Counted from the stretch's first letter, positions 1-9,183 are shown. The stretch: DNA of 64,000 bases from Caldilineaceae bacterium (GCA_022842065.1 JALHQH010000015.1:167559-231558); one strand, 5' to 3'. Numbers and translations: made by a program. Notes: generated from the letters alone by a model not told the origin.

Positions 1-1302
1 TTCCCGATGACGAGCAAGCGGCTCTACCGGCGGCGTGGCGCGCCGGGCGCTCGGATCGTCTTCATCGTCGATCTCTTCCTCTTCTGCCCCCTCTTCATCG
101 CCGTCTTCATCTATTTCTTCGTCTAGGGTATGACTGTGGCCGGCCAGGCGGCTCGGCGTGGGGTGCGCAGCCCCCTCTTTTTCCCATGTGGGCTCTAGCA
201 GATCTTCATCGCTTTCATCCTCATCGGCAAGCTGGTAATCGGTTACAGTAAAGCGGTTGCCTGGTTGGGCTGGGCCTCTCTGCGTCTCCACGTCATCGTC
301 ATCATCTTGCGCAAAGTGATCAACTGCAAACTCAGCTTCGTCAGCTTCGTCGTATGCTTGTTCAAAGCGCTCATCCGCTCTATTGCGTGCTGTCTCTGCC
401 GGCGGCCGGCGGTATGCGTCCGTCTCTTCGGCAGTGAAGGTGTCGCGCCGCTCATCAGTATCGCGATAACGGGCTGCCGGTGCGCGCCAATCGCTATCCT
501 CATCTTCCGCTTCAAACGCAAGATCATCGTGGGCCATCACCATCGACCGCCCCGGCAATGGCTGCGCCCCGCGGCCCCGCTGGCCACCAACTGCATAGTC
601 GTCGTCTGTAAACTCATCATCGCCTAGCGTGTCGTTTTCCCACGCGTTGGCCGATGACCCACGACGGTCGCGCCACTGCTGGAAGCGTTCGCGCAAGGTA
701 ATAAACCAGGCTTGGCGATCAATGCCAACAACGGTAAACAAAAGATAGAGACCACCACCCATGAGCAGTAAAACCAAGAGCCAGAGCAGCCACTGCCACT
801 GGCTGCTCGCTTCGGTTGTGGTTGCAGTGGTGGTTACGCCGCTTGCCGTTGTATCATTGGTGGCACCCACCTGCGTTGGCAGCGGTACTAATTCGGGGGC
901 TTGGCCGGCGGCTGCGCTGTCGCTGGCGGCCAGCGTTGGTGGTACTAGCCCAATGGCACTGGCGAGGCGCCCTAAATTGCTGATGCGAATAGCACGCTCT
1001 GGTTGCTGGCTGTCACGAAAATAAAGAATGGCATCATTAAAGGTTTGCTGGATCTCTGGCTCAAAGCCTTGGAGGCGACGCCAGGCAATTTCCGCTGCCT
1101 CGGGATCGCTGTAAATGACAAAGGCATCAGCCACCGCGGCGAGGTACTCAGCCTTCTCGGCCGTATCAAGATCGCGCAGGGTGGCACCTTCCCACTCAAC
1201 CGGCCAGAGCACCCAACCGACAAAAAGGCCCAGCAAAAGCCCAAGGCTCAGGGCAATGCTGAAAATGGTGGCAAAGAGTTGTTGTGGTTTGGCATTGTTC
1301 AT
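1..1302 (-). CDS. Two-TM membrane protein with acidic tail (partial)
   Basis: The frame is open from an ATG at 1302 to the left edge, so at least 434 residues are present and the C-terminus lies outside the window. A hydrophobic segment spans about residues 9-35, followed by an extracytoplasmic stretch that ends in a Thr/Ala-rich linker. A second membrane segment lies at about 169-193, followed by a long, probably cytoplasmic tail rich in Asp, Glu and Arg that looks disordered. I recognise no catalytic motif. By analogy with similarly built proteins it could be a membrane scaffold, but that is a guess. The gene lies downstream of manC on the same strand, separated by about 180 bp that hold a foldback. 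Confidence 0.7.
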   Translation of the reverse strand, partial: MNNAKPQQLFATIFSIALSLGLLLGLFVGWVLWPVEWEGATLRDLDTAEKAEYLAAVADAFVIYSDPEAAEIAWRRLQGFEPEIQQTFNDAILYFRDSQQPERAIRISNLGRLASAIGLVPPTLAASDSAAAGQAPELVPLPTQVGATNDTTASGVTTTATTTEASSQWQWLLWLLVLLLMGGGLYLLFTVVGIDRQAWFITLRERFQQWRDRRGSSANAWENDTLGDDEFTDDDYAVGGQRGRGAQPLPGRSMVMAHDDLAFEAEDEDSDWRAPAARYRDTDERRDTFTAEETDAYRRPPAETARNRADERFEQAYDEADEAEFAVDHFAQDDDDDVETQRGPAQPGNRFTVTDYQLADEDESDEDLLEPTWEKEGAAHPTPSRLAGHSHTLDEEIDEDGDEEGAEEEEIDDEDDPSARRATPPVEPLARHRE

Positions 1303-1379
1303 GGGTGCAGCGTCTCTCTTTACAGTGTAGACGTTTGAAGCAAGCGGGGGATGCTGCGAAAAGGCTTGTAAAGGGTAAA

Positions 1380-1446
1380 ACGCAAAGCATCAAACGCAAT
1401 AGGGGCAATAGGGTTTTGCTGCTCTATTCCATTTTATGCTTTGCGC
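1380..1446. repeat. Imperfect foldback between manC and the membrane-protein gene
   Basis: Arms at 1380-1402 and 1424-1446 are imperfect inverted repeats built from short related units (around CGCAAAGCAT). The element lies 3' of manC and has no clear U-tract. It resembles other low-complexity foldbacks in this window. Confidence 0.5.
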
Positions 1447-1481
1447 ACATCAATCAGCTCAGCGCGTGTTGATTTAATTGA

Positions 1482-2558
1482 TTATAGCAGATCTAGGCGT
1501 CCTTTTCCACGTAGCTGTTCGACGATCTCTTTAACTTTTTGCATTTGTCCTTTATGGCCGATTAGCAGGGCATCCCCAGTATCAATGATCGCCAAATCAT
1601 CAACCCCAATCAGGGCAACCAGGCGGTCACTATAGACAATATTGCCGTGGCTGTCAATGGCTAAGGTTTCTCCCTGTGCCACCACATTTTGTTGCGCATC
1701 GCCAGGCAGCACCGCTTCCAACGCGTCCCAACTGCCCACATCATTCCAGCCGGCATCGAGAGGGGTCACCGCAACCCGTTGTGCCCCTTCCATAATGCCA
1801 TAGTCAATGCTAATATTGGGCATCTGCGCCCAGGCCGTCGCCATTGCCGTGATCTGATCGGCCTGATCAAGCGTGGCTTGAATCGCTTGAAGGCACTGAT
1901 AAAGCGCAGGTAGTTGCCGCGCCATCTCGGCGAGCATCTGGTCAACGCGGCTGATAAAGATGCCACCATTCCAGAAATAACCGCCGTCAGCGAGAAAGCC
2001 TTCAGCGGTAGGCTGGTTTGGTTTTTCAAGAAAGCGTTCGACCTCGTAGAGGGCTAGCGGCGCAAGGGCCGCACCATCAAGCGCCCGACCACGTTTAATG
2101 TAGCCATAACCGGTGTGAGGAAAGGTGGGTGTGATGCCTAAGGTAACTAAATAGCCCTGGGCTGCGGCCACGGCCGCGGCCTCCAATGCGGCCTGAAAGC
2201 TGGCCACATCAGGAATCACATGGTCGGCCGGCAAAAAGGCGACCACCGCGGTTGGATCGCGGCGTTGCAGGTGCAGGCAGGCTAGCCCAATCGCGGGTGC
2301 CGTGTTGCGGCCACTCGGCTCGATAATCAACTGGGGCTGACTTAGTTGTGGCAACTGCTCTGCGGCCAGGTGAGCAAATTTTTCCCCGACTACCACATAG
2401 AGCTGATCGTCAGCGACTAGCCCGGCTAACCGATTCGCCGTCGCCTGGATGAGGGTCTCACCTGCGCCGGTAATATCCGCGAATTGTTTCGGTTGGCGTT
2501 GGCGGCTGCGCGGCCAGAGCCGCGTGCCACTACCACCCGCTAAAATTGCTGCATACAT
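1482..2558 (-). CDS. manC: Mannose-1-phosphate guanylyltransferase
   Basis: The 358-residue product makes GDP-mannose from GTP and mannose-1-phosphate in the cytoplasm, for glycan or glycolipid synthesis. The N-terminus carries the family signature AGGSGTRLWPRSR followed by PKQF. A second family motif, FLEKP, lies mid-protein near GGYFWNGGIF. Length fits the single-domain form without the phosphomannose isomerase extension. The start was chosen at 2558 because AGGAGG lies 8 nt upstream and the signature then begins at residue 2. An in-frame upstream ATG at 2621 would add 21 residues unlike the family. The gene follows dprA by 63 bp on the same strand and may be cotranscribed with it. No other glycan gene is adjacent. 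Confidence 0.93.
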   Translation of the reverse strand: MYAAILAGGSGTRLWPRSRQRQPKQFADITGAGETLIQATANRLAGLVADDQLYVVVGEKFAHLAAEQLPQLSQPQLIIEPSGRNTAPAIGLACLHLQRRDPTAVVAFLPADHVIPDVASFQAALEAAAVAAAQGYLVTLGITPTFPHTGYGYIKRGRALDGAALAPLALYEVERFLEKPNQPTAEGFLADGGYFWNGGIFISRVDQMLAEMARQLPALYQCLQAIQATLDQADQITAMATAWAQMPNISIDYGIMEGAQRVAVTPLDAGWNDVGSWDALEAVLPGDAQQNVVAQGETLAIDSHGNIVYSDRLVALIGVDDLAIIDTGDALLIGHKGQMQKVKEIVEQLRGKGRLDLL

Positions 2559-2621
2559 ACAAACTGCCTCCTTTACTTCTCTACATTGCGTCGGCATTGA
2601 TTGCCACCCGTGCGATCGCAC

Positions 2622-3725
2622 TCAGCGAATTACATAATTCATCCCACCTACCTGCTTGATCAACCCTTTCAACTCCATCATAATCAGTAGGCTGCTCACT
2701 TGTGCTGCGGGCCAGGCAACCTGCCGTGCAATGTCATCAATGTGGCGCGGGTCGCGTGAAAGCGTGTCCAATAATTGGTTTTCGAGCGGATCCGCTGGGC
2801 TGCTTTGGCGGACACGCGATTGGACGCTGAAGGTGGTAAAGTCCAGTTGTTCGAGCAGATCGGCAACGGAAAGAAACGGTGTGGCCCCTTCGCGGATCAA
2901 GTGGTTACAGCCAAAGCTGCCTGGATGCAAAATGCTGCCCGGCACTGCAAAAACATCGCGTCCCTGGTCAGCGGCAAAGCTGGCTGTGATCAAGGCTCCA
3001 CTCTGTTGGCCTGCTTCGATCACAACGACACCGCGACTAAGGCCACTAATAATCCGATTGCGTGGCGGGAAATTGTTGGCTTCTGGTCGCGTTCCTAATG
3101 GGTATTCACTAATGAGCGCCCCCTGATTGATGATCGCTTTACCCAGCTCACGATTTTGGGCAGGGTAGATCTGATCAACGCCACTGCCCAGTACTGCCAA
3201 CGTGCGGCCGCCGGCATCCAAGGCCGCTCTGTGCGCAATCGCATCTACCCCCAGCGCCAAGCCACTGATGACGGTCACCTGCTGTTGTGCTAGTTGCGTC
3301 GCTGCCAAATGAGCGACTTCACGCCCGTAGGCGCTGGCGCGGCGAGTGCCAACCAAGGCAACCGCAAGTAGATCCTGTTCTAAGATGGTCCCGCGCACAT
3401 ATAGCACTGGTGGCGGCGCATCCACTTCACGTAGGTTGGCCGGATAGTTAGCATCATCCCAGGTGAAGACCTGGACCTCCGCCCGTTCGACTCGCTGCCA
3501 TTCTTGGGCAAGGTCGAGCTCACGGCGTGCCTGTAGTAGATTCTCTTGGGTGCGTTTATCAAGTCCAGCCGCTTGGAGTTGGTGGATGGATGCACGCCAG
3601 GCTGCTTCAATCGAGCCGCAAATTGCCAGAAGCGCCGCAAGGCGCGTCGGTCCAATGCCGGCTACTTTATTGAAGGCAACCCAGTAAGCTTTTGGATGGA
3701 GTGTGGTTAAATGGATGACTGACAA
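2622..3725 (-). CDS. dprA: DNA-processing protein DprA/Smf
   Basis: This 367-residue protein matches the family that loads RecA onto incoming single-stranded DNA during transformation. A helix-hairpin-helix-like segment (VAGIGPTRLAALL) lies near residues 20-35. The central Rossmann-like Smf domain has the motifs VGTRRASAYG, SGLALGVDAIAH, GSGVDQIYP and NNFPPRNRIISGLS. The C-terminal 60 residues look like the winged helix seen in long DprA proteins. The start is a TTG with no strong ribosome-binding site, so the exact N-terminus is uncertain. It precedes manC. No other competence gene is in the window, so a role in transformation is not shown here. Confidence 0.95.
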   Translation of the reverse strand: MSVIHLTTLHPKAYWVAFNKVAGIGPTRLAALLAICGSIEAAWRASIHQLQAAGLDKRTQENLLQARRELDLAQEWQRVERAEVQVFTWDDANYPANLREVDAPPPVLYVRGTILEQDLLAVALVGTRRASAYGREVAHLAATQLAQQQVTVISGLALGVDAIAHRAALDAGGRTLAVLGSGVDQIYPAQNRELGKAIINQGALISEYPLGTRPEANNFPPRNRIISGLSRGVVVIEAGQQSGALITASFAADQGRDVFAVPGSILHPGSFGCNHLIREGATPFLSVADLLEQLDFTTFSVQSRVRQSSPADPLENQLLDTLSRDPRHIDDIARQVAWPAAQVSSLLIMMELKGLIKQVGGMNYVIR

Positions 3726-3764
3726 CGCTGGCGCTCAACTGTGCTCAAAGTTAATGCGGTTCTA

Positions 3765-3813
3765 TTGGGAAACAAGCCCTGTGCCCGCAGAGGCAGCAGG
3801 GCTTGTTTCCCAA
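3765..3813. repeat. 17-bp perfect inverted repeat, 15-nt loop
   Basis: Arms 3765-3781 and 3797-3813 are exact complements around a 15-nt loop. It sits between rimM (3' side) and dprA (5' side), both on the minus strand. No T-run follows on either strand, so it is not a classical intrinsic terminator. A 3'-end stabiliser or mobile palindromic unit is possible. Confidence 0.7.
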
Positions 3814-4046
3814 CAATCGCAAGTTAGGCATAATTGCTGAAGCAGAATTGTCATCTGTTGCACTGTTGCCGGCTCAGCCTGTCGTCCTGCCATCTTGTGC
3901 CCGTAACCTGTACAGTGGGCACGCGCCGGTGTGGGCAACTGGTACGGTAACCCTGAAGCTGAACGTCAGTTTACAATTCTCTGGTTGCGAGAATACTGTA
4001 GAAGGCGTTGTTTGTCAAGCTACGCCAAGAGTAGCTAAGGCTATCA
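3814..4046. other. Non-coding gap downstream of rimM
   Basis: Together with the preceding hairpin this makes a 321-bp gap. I see no convincing gene, RNA motif or promoter. The open plus-strand frame here runs into rimM antisense and has no supporting features. Confidence 0.4.
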
Positions 4047-4706
4047 TTAGGCGTCAAGTCCAGGCAAGAGGTGTACAATCATGCGCTTCTGCGCAATATC
4101 AACGGTACGCACGACCTCGGCGATGGCTGGTAAGAGCAACTCTTTACTTTTTTCTGTGCCCTTTTCGGGTTCTTTTCCGAGCTCTTGTGTTGTGCCTGCC
4201 GTGTCGGCGCTTGCCCGTTCAACCACATAAACATCGTTCGCACCGGTGAAGATCACATCGCTGACTGTGCCCAGCGTTTCGCCACTTTCGGTCTCAACTG
4301 TCATACCAATAATCTCATGAACCCAATAGGTATCAGCTTCCAGTACAACCGCATCCGCTTCTGTGACAAAGAGCCATTCGTTGCGTAAGGCTTCGGCTTG
4401 GGTACGATCATCGACACCGGCAAATTTAACTAGCAAGTAGTTTTTGTGAGGGCGTGCTTCTTCTACTAAGGTTTTGATGAGTTCGGCACCAATCAGAATC
4501 TGTGTACCAGGGGCAAACCGTTCGGGAAAATCGGTATGAAGCTCGACGCGCACTTCGCCGCGCAGACTATGGGCTGTGATGATGCGGCCAATCGCTAAAT
4601 AGCCTTCGGGCACAAAAACGGCCTGATTGCGATGGTAATAAGTTGATCCGTCTGTGGTTGGCCGGCGTTGGTTCATGGCTGATTTTGGTTTACGTGGTTG
4701 ATTCAT
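4047..4706 (-). CDS. rimM: Ribosome maturation factor RimM
   Basis: This 219-residue protein assists 30S subunit assembly by binding S19 and the 16S rRNA head. The N-terminal domain shows the family pattern GRIITAHSLRGEVRVE at about residues 40-55. The PRC-barrel half follows (YWVHEIIGMTVETESGETLG, then VIFTGANDVYVV). It has a longer N-terminal extension than usual, and a second Met at 4676 is a possible start. A Glu/Lys-rich insertion (about 178-190) separates VERASADTAG from LLLPAIAEVV. It lies after khpA on the same strand, the usual order, but an intrinsic terminator lies between them. Confidence 0.93.
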   Translation of the reverse strand: MNQPRKPKSAMNQRRPTTDGSTYYHRNQAVFVPEGYLAIGRIITAHSLRGEVRVELHTDFPERFAPGTQILIGAELIKTLVEEARPHKNYLLVKFAGVDDRTQAEALRNEWLFVTEADAVVLEADTYWVHEIIGMTVETESGETLGTVSDVIFTGANDVYVVERASADTAGTTQELGKEPEKGTEKSKELLLPAIAEVVRTVDIAQKRMIVHLLPGLDA

Positions 4707-4773
4707 GCGTCTAATTACTCGATTTTTAGGCTAGAACGGACATTTTTATGCAGGGCAAGCGATTTTGTAGATT

Positions 4774-4806
4774 AAAAAACAGCGGAAGATCATCTCCCGC
4801 TGTTTT
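4774..4806 (-). terminator. Intrinsic terminator between khpA and rimM
   Basis: Read on the minus strand, a 10-bp stem (AAAACAGCGG/CCGCTGTTTT, 11-nt loop) is followed by a run of Ts. It lies 44 nt after the khpA stop codon. It would reduce read-through from ffh-rpsP-khpA into rimM. Confidence 0.75.
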
Positions 4807-4849
4807 CTATCCATTCGATCAATTCTGTAACTACGGCAGCTTACTAAAG

Positions 4850-5077
4850 TCAGTCGATGTCGAGCATCACTTCGCGGTTATCGTTGCGGGCAGCTACGCG
4901 CAATAGTGCGCGCACGCTATTCGCAACGCGGCCACTGCGTCCGATGACACGGCCCATATCATCGGGCGCTACGCGCAACTTGAGAATGGTGGCGTAGCGG
5001 GTCTCTTTGCGATGAACCTGGACGGCAGCTGGATCTTCGACCAGCGATTTGGCGAGAAATTCGACTAGCTCTTCCAT
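4850..5077 (-). CDS. khpA: KH-domain RNA-binding protein KhpA
   Basis: The 75-residue protein is a single KH domain with the characteristic VIGRSGRVANSVRALL stretch (GxxG loop and following helix) at about residues 43-58. Family members bind RNA and work with KhpB/Jag in cell-envelope and division control. An AGAGAGG ribosome site lies just before the ATG. It has the normal position between rpsP and rimM. No khpB is in the window. Confidence 0.93.
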   Translation of the reverse strand: MEELVEFLAKSLVEDPAAVQVHRKETRYATILKLRVAPDDMGRVIGRSGRVANSVRALLRVAARNDNREVMLDID

Positions 5078-5121
5078 ATGCGCCTCTCTGCTTTACTCTG
5101 CTGCTACGTTACTGGCCGACC

Positions 5122-5418
5122 TTATGCCGCCACGGGGGTGGCTTCAGGCGCGACGAACGGAATTGGTTTTCCACCATCATCCAGCAGATTAGCTTTGCGC
5201 AAAATTCGCGCCACACTGTCACTGGGTTGAGCACCGACATGTAGCCAATGGGCTGCGCGATCATCTTTTAAGACAACACCACTTGTGTCATTCGCCGGAT
5301 CATAGGTGCCGATTGTTTCAATGAAACGACCATCGCGCGGCGAGCGGCCATCGGCAACAACAATACGGTAGAATGCCTTCCTCTTGGCGCCCATGCGGCG
5401 CAAACGAATACGAATCAC
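5122..5418 (-). CDS. rpsP: 30S ribosomal protein S16
   Basis: The 98-residue product has the S16 signature at its N-terminus: [20 protein letters not shown], then [21 protein letters not shown]16 is an early-binding 30S protein. The start is GTG at 5418, preceded by AAGGAG at 9 nt. The C-terminus carries the usual variable Pro/Ala-rich tail. It sits 44 bp before khpA and about 150 bp after ffh, consistent with one operon. Confidence 0.97.
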   Translation of the reverse strand: MIRIRLRRMGAKRKAFYRIVVADGRSPRDGRFIETIGTYDPANDTSGVVLKDDRAAHWLHVGAQPSDSVARILRKANLLDDGGKPIPFVAPEATPVAA

Positions 5419-5571
5419 TGTTGGAAACTCCTTTTGAACCTAGGTAACATTTGTGTAAACGATTTATTGCTGCTCATCCAAGGGGAAAGTTGTTTTGCAG
5501 CGTGATCAGTTGAGCGAACTTACTGCTGCATGCTTTTCACAGATGAGCCTTTAATTTATGTTCAGGTGTTC

Positions 5572-6936
5572 TCAGTTCATGCCACCAAACATATTCATAA
5601 AATTGGGCAGGCCGCCTTTGCCCCGGCGTTTTTTACCGCCACCACCCATAATGCCCATCTGCTTCATCATCTTTTGCATGTCGCGGAATTGTTTCATCAA
5701 GGTGTTGACATCTTGGACCGTGGTGCCACTACCAGCGGCAATCCGGCGCCGACGGCTGGCATTGAGCAGATCGGGCAGGTGCCGCTCTTTGCGGGTCATG
5801 CTGTTGATAATCGCTTCGGTTTTTTTGAGGCTACCTTCAGCCATCTGCGGATCGACATCCTTCATCATGCGATTAACGCCGGGAATCATCCCCAGCAGAT
5901 CGGTCAACGAACCAAGCTTTTTAATCTGCTGCAGCTGTTGCAGGAAATCTTCCAGATCAAAGTCGCCCTCGCGGAGCTTTTGCTCCATGGCCATGGCGTC
6001 TTCTTCGGTAATATTACTCTGCGCCCGTTCGATCAGGGTCAAAACATCACCCATGCCCAAAATCCGGCCGGCCAAACGGTCGGGTTGGAACGGCTCGAGA
6101 TCGGTTAGCTTTTCGCCCGTGCCCAAAAACTTGATCGGTACACCGGTCACCTGGCGCATACTAAGCGCTGCCCCACCACGGGCATCGCCGTCGATTTTTG
6201 TCATAATCAGGCCGGTCAGCGGGACGCGACTGTTAAAGCCGGCGGCGACATTGACCGCTTCCTGGCCCGTCATCGCATCTACCACAAGCAGAATTTCGGC
6301 AGGACGGGCGATCATGCGCACCTGTTCCAATTCCTGCATCATCTGCTCGTTGATCTGCAAACGCCCGGCTGTATCAAGAATGACAACGTTGTAGGCTTTG
6401 TCGCGGGCTAAGCGCAGCGCATTCTTCGCAATGGTGGCTGCAGACGTATCAGTCCCTTCACTATGGACGGGAATATCGATCTGGCGGCCTAAAATTTCCA
6501 ACTGTTGGATGGCGGCTGGCCGATAAATATCCGCGGCGACAAGCAGGGGGCGCTGACCTGATTTGCGCAGCCGCAGGGCCAATTTACCGGCCATGGTCGT
6601 CTTGCCGGCCCCTTGCAAACCAACCAACATGATGATCTGGGGTGGCTGCCCAGAAAGGTTGAGCGGTGCCGGTTGGCCGAGCAGTTCAATCAGCTCTTCA
6701 TTGACAATTTTGACGACCTGCTGCGCAGGGGTCAAGCTGTTCATGACCTCGGCCCCAATCGCGCGTGTCTTCACCCGTTCGACAAACTCTTTGACCACCT
6801 TAAAATTGACATCAGCCTCCAGCAATGCCAGCCGCACTTCACGCATGGCGACATTGACATCACTCTCGCTGAGCTTGCCTTGGCGGGACAGGTTATCAAA
6901 GATACTCTGTAATTTGTCGGTTAAATTCTCAAACAC
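5572..6936 (-). CDS. ffh: Signal recognition particle GTPase Ffh
   Basis: This 454-residue protein targets nascent membrane proteins to the translocon with 4.5S RNA and FtsY. The N domain (about 1-90) is followed by the G domain with G1 GLQGAGKTT, the motif DTAGR and the TKIDGDARGG region. The C-terminal methionine-rich M domain contains the helix around GSGTTVQDVN and ends in a Gly/Lys/Met-rich tail. Start is GTG at 6936 with an upstream AGGA. It heads the block ffh-rpsP-khpA-rimM. No gene for 4.5S RNA was recognised nearby. Confidence 0.97.
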   Translation of the reverse strand: MFENLTDKLQSIFDNLSRQGKLSESDVNVAMREVRLALLEADVNFKVVKEFVERVKTRAIGAEVMNSLTPAQQVVKIVNEELIELLGQPAPLNLSGQPPQIIMLVGLQGAGKTTMAGKLALRLRKSGQRPLLVAADIYRPAAIQQLEILGRQIDIPVHSEGTDTSAATIAKNALRLARDKAYNVVILDTAGRLQINEQMMQELEQVRMIARPAEILLVVDAMTGQEAVNVAAGFNSRVPLTGLIMTKIDGDARGGAALSMRQVTGVPIKFLGTGEKLTDLEPFQPDRLAGRILGMGDVLTLIERAQSNITEEDAMAMEQKLREGDFDLEDFLQQLQQIKKLGSLTDLLGMIPGVNRMMKDVDPQMAEGSLKKTEAIINSMTRKERHLPDLLNASRRRRIAAGSGTTVQDVNTLMKQFRDMQKMMKQMGIMGGGGKKRRGKGGLPNFMNMFGGMN

Positions 6937-7127
6937 AAGCAGCTGTTCCTAACTGCACTACGGCAAGATCGACGGCTCTTCTATACCAAACTCAGCCACA
7001 CTAAAAGTGTTTTATGTGGCGCTTGCCCAGACTTTGCATCGAGATGCTGACAAAAAGATGCGCCTCCATCACGCGTGCGTTGGCACAAAGCCATTCAACT
7101 ACGCGAGCAGGCGCAAGTTCGCACTAT

Positions 7128-7157
7128 ATTGTAACTGCTACACCGGGTTTTGGTCAA
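7128..7157 (-). promoter_or_regulatory. Putative sigma-70-type promoter of the ffh operon
   Basis: On the minus strand a TTGACC -35 (7152-7157) and a TACAAT -10 (7128-7133) are 18 bp apart, each one base off consensus. Transcription would start near 7120, giving a leader of about 185 nt before ffh. Nothing else was recognised in the 6937-7245 gap. Confidence 0.6.
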
Positions 7158-7245
7158 ATATCGGCAAGGACAAATAATCTCTACTTGCCCCGCCGCCTGC
7201 TTGCCAATGCTGCGTAAAATACTTCCCTCTATAAACGCATTGGCC

Positions 7246-7299
7246 AAAAATAATTATCTCCCCTGGCGCAACCACTAACGGTCACACCAGGGGAGATAA
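7246..7299 (-). terminator. Intrinsic terminator after the anti-sigma-like gene
   Basis: A perfect 13-bp stem (arms 7254-7266 and 7287-7299, 20-nt loop) is followed on the minus strand by TTATTTTT. It lies about 55 nt after the stop of the gene that ends at 7354. Confidence 0.8.
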
Positions 7300-7353
7300 G
7301 CTACGATAATTAAAATGGTAGAAATGCGCGCCTTGGCTTGATCGCAACTGTGC

Positions 7354-9183
7354 CTATGGTTGGCTCGTCAGGGGTGAATCATCCATCGCTGTTGGGGTAG
7401 CTGTTGCAATGCCACTCCGGCCCGCGGTATCAGATGTTGGACGCGCTGCTGTGGGTGGGGGCACCGGCGTTGGGGTAAGTGTCGCCGTCGGTGTCAGGGC
7501 ATCCGTACCCGCTGCCTTGCCTTCGTCCCCGCCGTTATCGTCATTGTCGGCTGCATCTGCCGTCGCTGTTACTGCTGTCGCCTCCCCAGTGCCATCATCC
7601 CCACCGCTATCATCAGTGGGCGGTGTGGGCGTCGCTGATGACAACGGCTCTGCCGTCGCTGTGACAACGGTCGTTGCCATGGTCGTCAACGTCAGCGTGA
7701 GGCCTGGGCCTGGTGGAGGGGTGCCAGGGGTTGGCGTCTCAATTGCTGGTGCGACCGTGGCTGTTATTGTTTCGGTTGGCATTACGGTCGGTGTGCCCAG
7801 CGTTGCTGTTACGACTGGCGATGGTGTTATGGTGGCAGTTGTGCTAATCGTGACGGTTGGCGTCATCCCAATGGTCGTTGACAGCGTTGCTCCTGGCTCC
7901 ACGGTTTGGGTCGGGGTAACCACTTCGGTTGAAACCGTCGTTGAGACGGCCGTCAAAATTACCTCCAGCGATGGCATTGGCGTTAAGGTCGGCGCTATCG
8001 TCGGGGCGGCTGGCACAAAGAGGCGACTGCCGCTTGGGATGACATTGGGATTTGCCAGGCAGTTTACCTCCGTTAAGGTTACCACGTTCGTGCCAGTGCG
8101 ACTGGCGATCCCGCTAAGGGTATCACCTGCGCGGACGGCAATCGGCACCCAGCCCCTGGGGATGTCAACTGTACAGGGCGTTGGCGTGAAGGTCGGCATG
8201 GGCGTGACCGTGGGCACGACAATACTCTCTTCAATGACACTTAAACTAATCCCCTGGACGACTTGGCGTTCCGCCTTACCGCCCTCAACGGTGTTTGTCA
8301 GACTGGCATCCGGGACAATCTGGTAATAGATGGTTACCATTTGCCCTTCGGCCGGTGTTTGCGGCATCGCAATGGCGGCACGCTCGGCACCAGGTGGGTT
8401 GACCTGATAGGACGGTTCGACCACTAAGGAACCAAGCAGCAGATTGCCGCCTTCCCAGCCGCGAAAGAAAAGGCGTTGGGTTGCCCGTGCCGGCTTTTGT
8501 TCTGCTGCGGCTCTGATACGCGCTTTCGCGATGTCTTCTAGCGTCTCTTTTTCAATGTTATCGACGATCTGGGGACGATCTACTTCCGCCGCCAGGTTTA
8601 ACTCTTGTTGGCGCATCCACTGCTTGGCTGGATAAGCGAGATCGCCAGGAATGGCGGCTTGTGCCACTGTAGCAAAGCCAAAGGTGCCGAGTGAAATCAC
8701 GGTCAGCATCAAGACCAACGGTGCCAACTGCATCGGTGCTACAGTAAAACTGCCCAACAGATTCTGCCAATTGATCCGGATGCGATCTAGCCAAGTGGGC
8801 GCGGCAACTGTCGGCTTGGTACGCACGGCTGTCGCGCCGGTTTGGGGCTTGGCGGCAACCGTTGCGACGATGGCGGGCGTTGCAGCTATAGCTTGTGCCC
8901 CGGTCGGAACGTCGGCTGTGGCCATTTCAGCACGCATGGTAGCGGCGGCCTGCAAGAACGCACGCTTGTTTGCTGCACGTCTTGCGGCAGTGGGGCGAGG
9001 AATCTCTGCTTCCTGCAACTGGTGCGTCGCTGCAACCACGGTTAAGAGGTCGCGTAACTCAGCATGCAGTGCCGCGGGGTAAGCAGCAATAATTACCTCC
9101 AGCGGCTCGCCGGCTTCCAGCCGTTCGAGTGCCTGGGTGAAGATTTCTTCTGTATTATAGGGTAAATTCGAGTCAACCGTCAT
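7354..9183 (-). CDS. Anti-sigma-like membrane protein with LysM and PT-rich tail
   Basis: This 609-residue protein lies directly downstream of the ECF sigma gene and is probably its regulator. The N-terminal 50 residues have the helical pattern of Chloroflexota anti-sigma regions (ALERLEAGEPLEVIIAAYPA, then ALHAELRDLL). One membrane segment lies at about 150-175, followed by AIPGDLAYPAKQWMRQQEL, a segment typical of proteins annotated DUF5667. Outside the membrane come a beta-rich stretch, a LysM repeat at about 345-392 (AVRAGDTLSGIASRTG) and 200 residues of Thr/Pro/Ala/Val-rich low complexity. LysM would bind peptidoglycan-type glycans, so the pair may sense wall state. The sigma-binding role is inferred from position and topology. 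Confidence 0.75.
   Translation of the reverse strand: MTVDSNLPYNTEEIFTQALERLEAGEPLEVIIAAYPAALHAELRDLLTVVAATHQLQEAEIPRPTAARRAANKRAFLQAAATMRAEMATADVPTGAQAIAATPAIVATVAAKPQTGATAVRTKPTVAAPTWLDRIRINWQNLLGSFTVAPMQLAPLVLMLTVISLGTFGFATVAQAAIPGDLAYPAKQWMRQQELNLAAEVDRPQIVDNIEKETLEDIAKARIRAAAEQKPARATQRLFFRGWEGGNLLLGSLVVEPSYQVNPPGAERAAIAMPQTPAEGQMVTIYYQIVPDASLTNTVEGGKAERQVVQGISLSVIEESIVVPTVTPMPTFTPTPCTVDIPRGWVPIAVRAGDTLSGIASRTGTNVVTLTEVNCLANPNVIPSGSRLFVPAAPTIAPTLTPMPSLEVILTAVSTTVSTEVVTPTQTVEPGATLSTTIGMTPTVTISTTATITPSPVVTATLGTPTVMPTETITATVAPAIETPTPGTPPPGPGLTLTLTTMATTVVTATAEPLSSATPTPPTDDSGGDDGTGEATAVTATADAADNDDNGGDEGKAAGTDALTPTATLTPTPVPPPTAARPTSDTAGRSGIATATPTAMDDSPLTSQP

Noticed and set aside
3803..4249. 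148-codon plus-strand frame near rimM
   Set aside because: Half of it is antisense to rimM and it has no recognisable domain or ribosome site.
5558..6394. 278-codon plus-strand frame
   Set aside because: It lies wholly antisense to ffh, a certain gene, with Arg/Ser-rich composition and no domain.
7409..8326. 305-codon plus-strand frame with Val/Gly-rich product
   Set aside because: It is the antisense of the Thr/Pro-rich tail of the anti-sigma-like protein; the low-complexity composition explains the open frame, and no ribosome site or domain is seen.
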